From NCBI RefSeq assembly GCF_001273755.1, contig NZ_LGYA01000001.1, forward strand, positions 3,904,730-3,968,729: a stretch of DNA of 64,000 nt. Reading direction: 5' to 3'. This document shows positions 62,168 to 64,000 of the stretch, one piece after another. Each line of letters opens with the position of its first letter. The first letter of the stretch is position 1. The notes beneath the pieces are model-generated. The model made no database searches. It saw nothing but the letters and a program-made list of their open reading frames with translations, and had not been told where the DNA came from. The position numbers and the translations under genes were made by a program. The stretch comes from Peribacillus butanolivorans. Its GTDB lineage: Bacteria; Bacillota; Bacilli; Bacillales; DSM-1321.

Positions 62168-63847
62168 GTGAAAAGTATTAAAGGAAAGATATTGGTGGCA
62201 TTTTCACTCATTATATCTTTGTGTATCATCTTAGGAGCATTTAATATCTATAGTAGCAATAAGTCACTTGTGCATTCCAAAGATATTATTAAACATGAAT
62301 TGCCGGTTCTTATTGATGAAGAACAACTACTCAATAATCTTGCACAAAGAAGCGCATTCGCAAGAGGCTATATTCTATTTGGCGACGAAAGTAATAAAGA
62401 GAGGTTCTTAAAATATACCGAAGAAAGCAAAGTCATTCAGGAGGATCTTTTAGCCTTAAGTGATTCTGACAAAATGAAGGAATTGATTCAGAAAAGCGTG
62501 GATTGGAGAACGATTATTATTGACCGCGTATTTACACAATATGATCAAGGAAATGTAGAACGCGCTAAAGAAATACTAAAGGATGAAGTTGCACCAATAA
62601 GCAATGAATTGATGGATGGGTTTAGGGAGCTAGCTTCCGAACGCGAGAAATCGATTGTCGCTTCCGGAGAAATCGTCATCGCAAGTGGAGAATCAGTTAA
62701 AACGACTAGTATCATTATATCCATTGCCGCGGTCATCATAGGCCTTCTGCTTGCGCTTGTAACAGCCAATATTATTACAAAACCTCTCCTTAAAATTAGG
62801 GACAGAATGAAAGTAGTGGCGAATGGTGAGCTGAACCATGAACCTTTAGAGCAAAAGTCAAATGATGAAATTGGAGAATTAACGCTGTCCTCCAACCAGA
62901 TGCAGAAAAACCTTAGTGATACTATCGAAAAAATGCTAGTTGTATCTGAATCCGTTTCGAACCAAAGCGAAGACTTAACTCAATCAGCAAATGAGGTCCA
63001 ACAAGGCAGCAGACAGATTGCGACAACCATGTTCGAGCTATCGGAAGGTTCAGAGTCTCAAGCCAACCGAGCAGCTGATATGGTCCATATGATGGAAGAG
63101 TTCACCAGAAAGATCCAGCAGGCCTATTCTTGCGGGGAAGAAGTTTCCCAAAGCTCCACCGAGATTCTATCCTTGACCAAGGAAGGAATCATATTAATGC
63201 GCAACTCGGTCCAACAAATGAAAATGATTGATGAGATTGTCAAAAATGCTGTCGAACAAGTGAAAGGACTTGACTCACAATCAAAGGAAATCTCACAGCT
63301 TGTACAGGTCATCAAGGATATTTCCAATCAAACCAATTTATTGGCCTTAAATGCGGCTATAGAAGCTGCACGAGCCGGCGAACATGGAAAGGGCTTTGCC
63401 GTCGTTGCAGAAGAAGTACGAAAACTCGCAGAAGAGGTCACACATTCAGTTGGAGATATCACAAATATTGTCACAGCTATCCAAACTGGTTCAAAAACCG
63501 TCGTCCACTCTTTAGAAGATGGATACACACAGGTAGATGAAGGCACGAGACAGATTACCCTCACCGGCCAAACCTTTGAAACAATTAATAATTCGGTCGG
63601 GAACATGGGTACAAAAGTACAACATATTACAAATGACTTAAACTATATCACTACCAATAGTATAAAAATCAACCAAGCTATCGAAGACATCGCAGCCGTG
63701 TCTGAAGAGTCTGCGGCAGGTATTGAACAAGTCTCCGCCTCCGCCCAGCAATCCAGCTCTTCGATGGATGAAATCACTAATCATGCCCGTGAGCTCGCCT
63801 CTGCTGCTGAACAACTAACTGACCAGGTTAAAAAGTTCCAATTATGA
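62168..63847 (+). CDS. Methyl-accepting chemotaxis protein
   Basis: 559 residues. First helix 7-29, a four-helix-bundle sensor domain to about 175 (INTERNAL segment [20 protein letters not shown]), second helix about 178-200, HAMP to about 253, then a long coiled signalling domain with the conserved tip [19 protein letters not shown] near residue 390. Signals to CheA/CheW. The GTG start is nine bases after AAAGGGG. No ligand can be assigned. Monocistronic with a terminator. Confidence 0.93.
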   Translation: MKSIKGKILVAFSLIISLCIILGAFNIYSSNKSLVHSKDIIKHELPVLIDEEQLLNNLAQRSAFARGYILFGDESNKERFLKYTEESKVIQEDLLALSDSDKMKELIQKSVDWRTIIIDRVFTQYDQGNVERAKEILKDEVAPISNELMDGFRELASEREKSIVASGEIVIASGESVKTTSIIISIAAVIIGLLLALVTANIITKPLLKIRDRMKVVANGELNHEPLEQKSNDEIGELTLSSNQMQKNLSDTIEKMLVVSESVSNQSEDLTQSANEVQQGSRQIATTMFELSEGSESQANRAADMVHMMEEFTRKIQQAYSCGEEVSQSSTEILSLTKEGIILMRNSVQQMKMIDEIVKNAVEQVKGLDSQSKEISQLVQVIKDISNQTNLLALNAAIEAARAGEHGKGFAVVAEEVRKLAEEVTHSVGDITNIVTAIQTGSKTVVHSLEDGYTQVDEGTRQITLTGQTFETINNSVGNMGTKVQHITNDLNYITTNSIKINQAIEDIAAVSEESAAGIEQVSASAQQSSSSMDEITNHARELASAAEQLTDQVKKFQL

Positions 63848-63851
63848 TACT

Positions 63852-63893
63852 AGCAATTTCCTGCGTGTTGCACGAGGGAAATTGCTTTTTTTG
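63852..63893 (+). terminator. Terminator of the chemotaxis gene
   Basis: AGCAATTTCC pairs with GGAAATTGCT around a 15-base loop, then TTTTTTT. Confidence 0.88.
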
Positions 63894-64000
63894 CTTTTCT
63901 TTCCTTTCCCCCCTCTACCTTCTATTTCCCTAATGTCTCTATAGATTGTGTTTCGTTTTCGTTAATTTAGGGAATATATTACTAAACACATTAATAAAAA

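Overview
The window looks like chromosomal DNA from a low-GC, spore-forming Bacillaceae, most like Bacillus or Peribacillus. The evidence is gene content: a Cse60-type sporulation protein, BceRSAB, AdeR/Ald, the YtzE-YtzG-MurJ(YtgP)-YtfP block in B. subtilis order, YtwF, YcgRQ, strong AGGAGG-type ribosome binding sites, frequent TTG/GTG starts, and Zur, Fur and preQ1 control elements of Bacillus type. I saw no rRNA, tRNA, CRISPR array or prophage.

Layout. 1-1417: 5' part of a secreted lytic transglycosylase with SH3 and Ig-like repeats (runs off the window). 1686-2960: small membrane proteins, one apparently frameshifted. 3004-5298: siroheme genes (SUMT-HemD fusion plus free HemD). 5511-8503: FrnE-type DsbA with an Rrf2 regulator, EamA transporter, ferritin-like protein. 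8585-10104: a second-type histidyl-tRNA synthetase behind what looks like a histidine leader-peptide attenuator. 10104-11881: Zur-controlled ycgR-ycgQ. 12102-20342: YdeI-like protein, MFS plus SDR with a divergent TetR, DinB-like protein, guaC, HPP protein, PhnA/YjdM. 20585-25072: bceRS-bceAB peptide detoxification module. 25129-32000: Fur-box ferredoxin-NADP reductase, PucR/AdeR-like regulator, ald, amino-acid permease. 26650-26880 and 30330-33000 hold decayed genes (sfsA, IS110 pieces, phnX).

34535-38764: ytzE, pseudouridine synthase, murJ and ytfP, followed by a 1-kb tandem array. 39837-44601: ATL protein, MEDS protein, a broken SDR, cse60, tartrate/malate dehydrogenase, zinc-ribbon protein and rhodanese. 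45199-49796: OYE/NamA with divergent MarR; aldo-keto reductase and MFS with divergent HxlR. 50136-56952: CAP-domain protein, TetR, SinI-like peptide, DUF421, esterase, and a PadR-controlled three-gene operon, followed by a second tandem array. 57892-62029: queuosine precursor transporter and queCDE, each behind its own preQ1-I riboswitch, with a TetR-DUF4260 pair between them. 62168-63847: methyl-accepting chemotaxis protein.

The least explained structures are three tandem-repeat arrays (7933-8066, 38808-39809, 57006-57814). They are built from 19-21 bp units, two of them organised into higher-order repeats of 82 and 122 bp. All three lie between convergent genes. The best regulatory find is the hisS leader: a promoter, a 17-residue peptide with three consecutive His codons, and an intrinsic terminator ahead of the hisS ribosome binding site.
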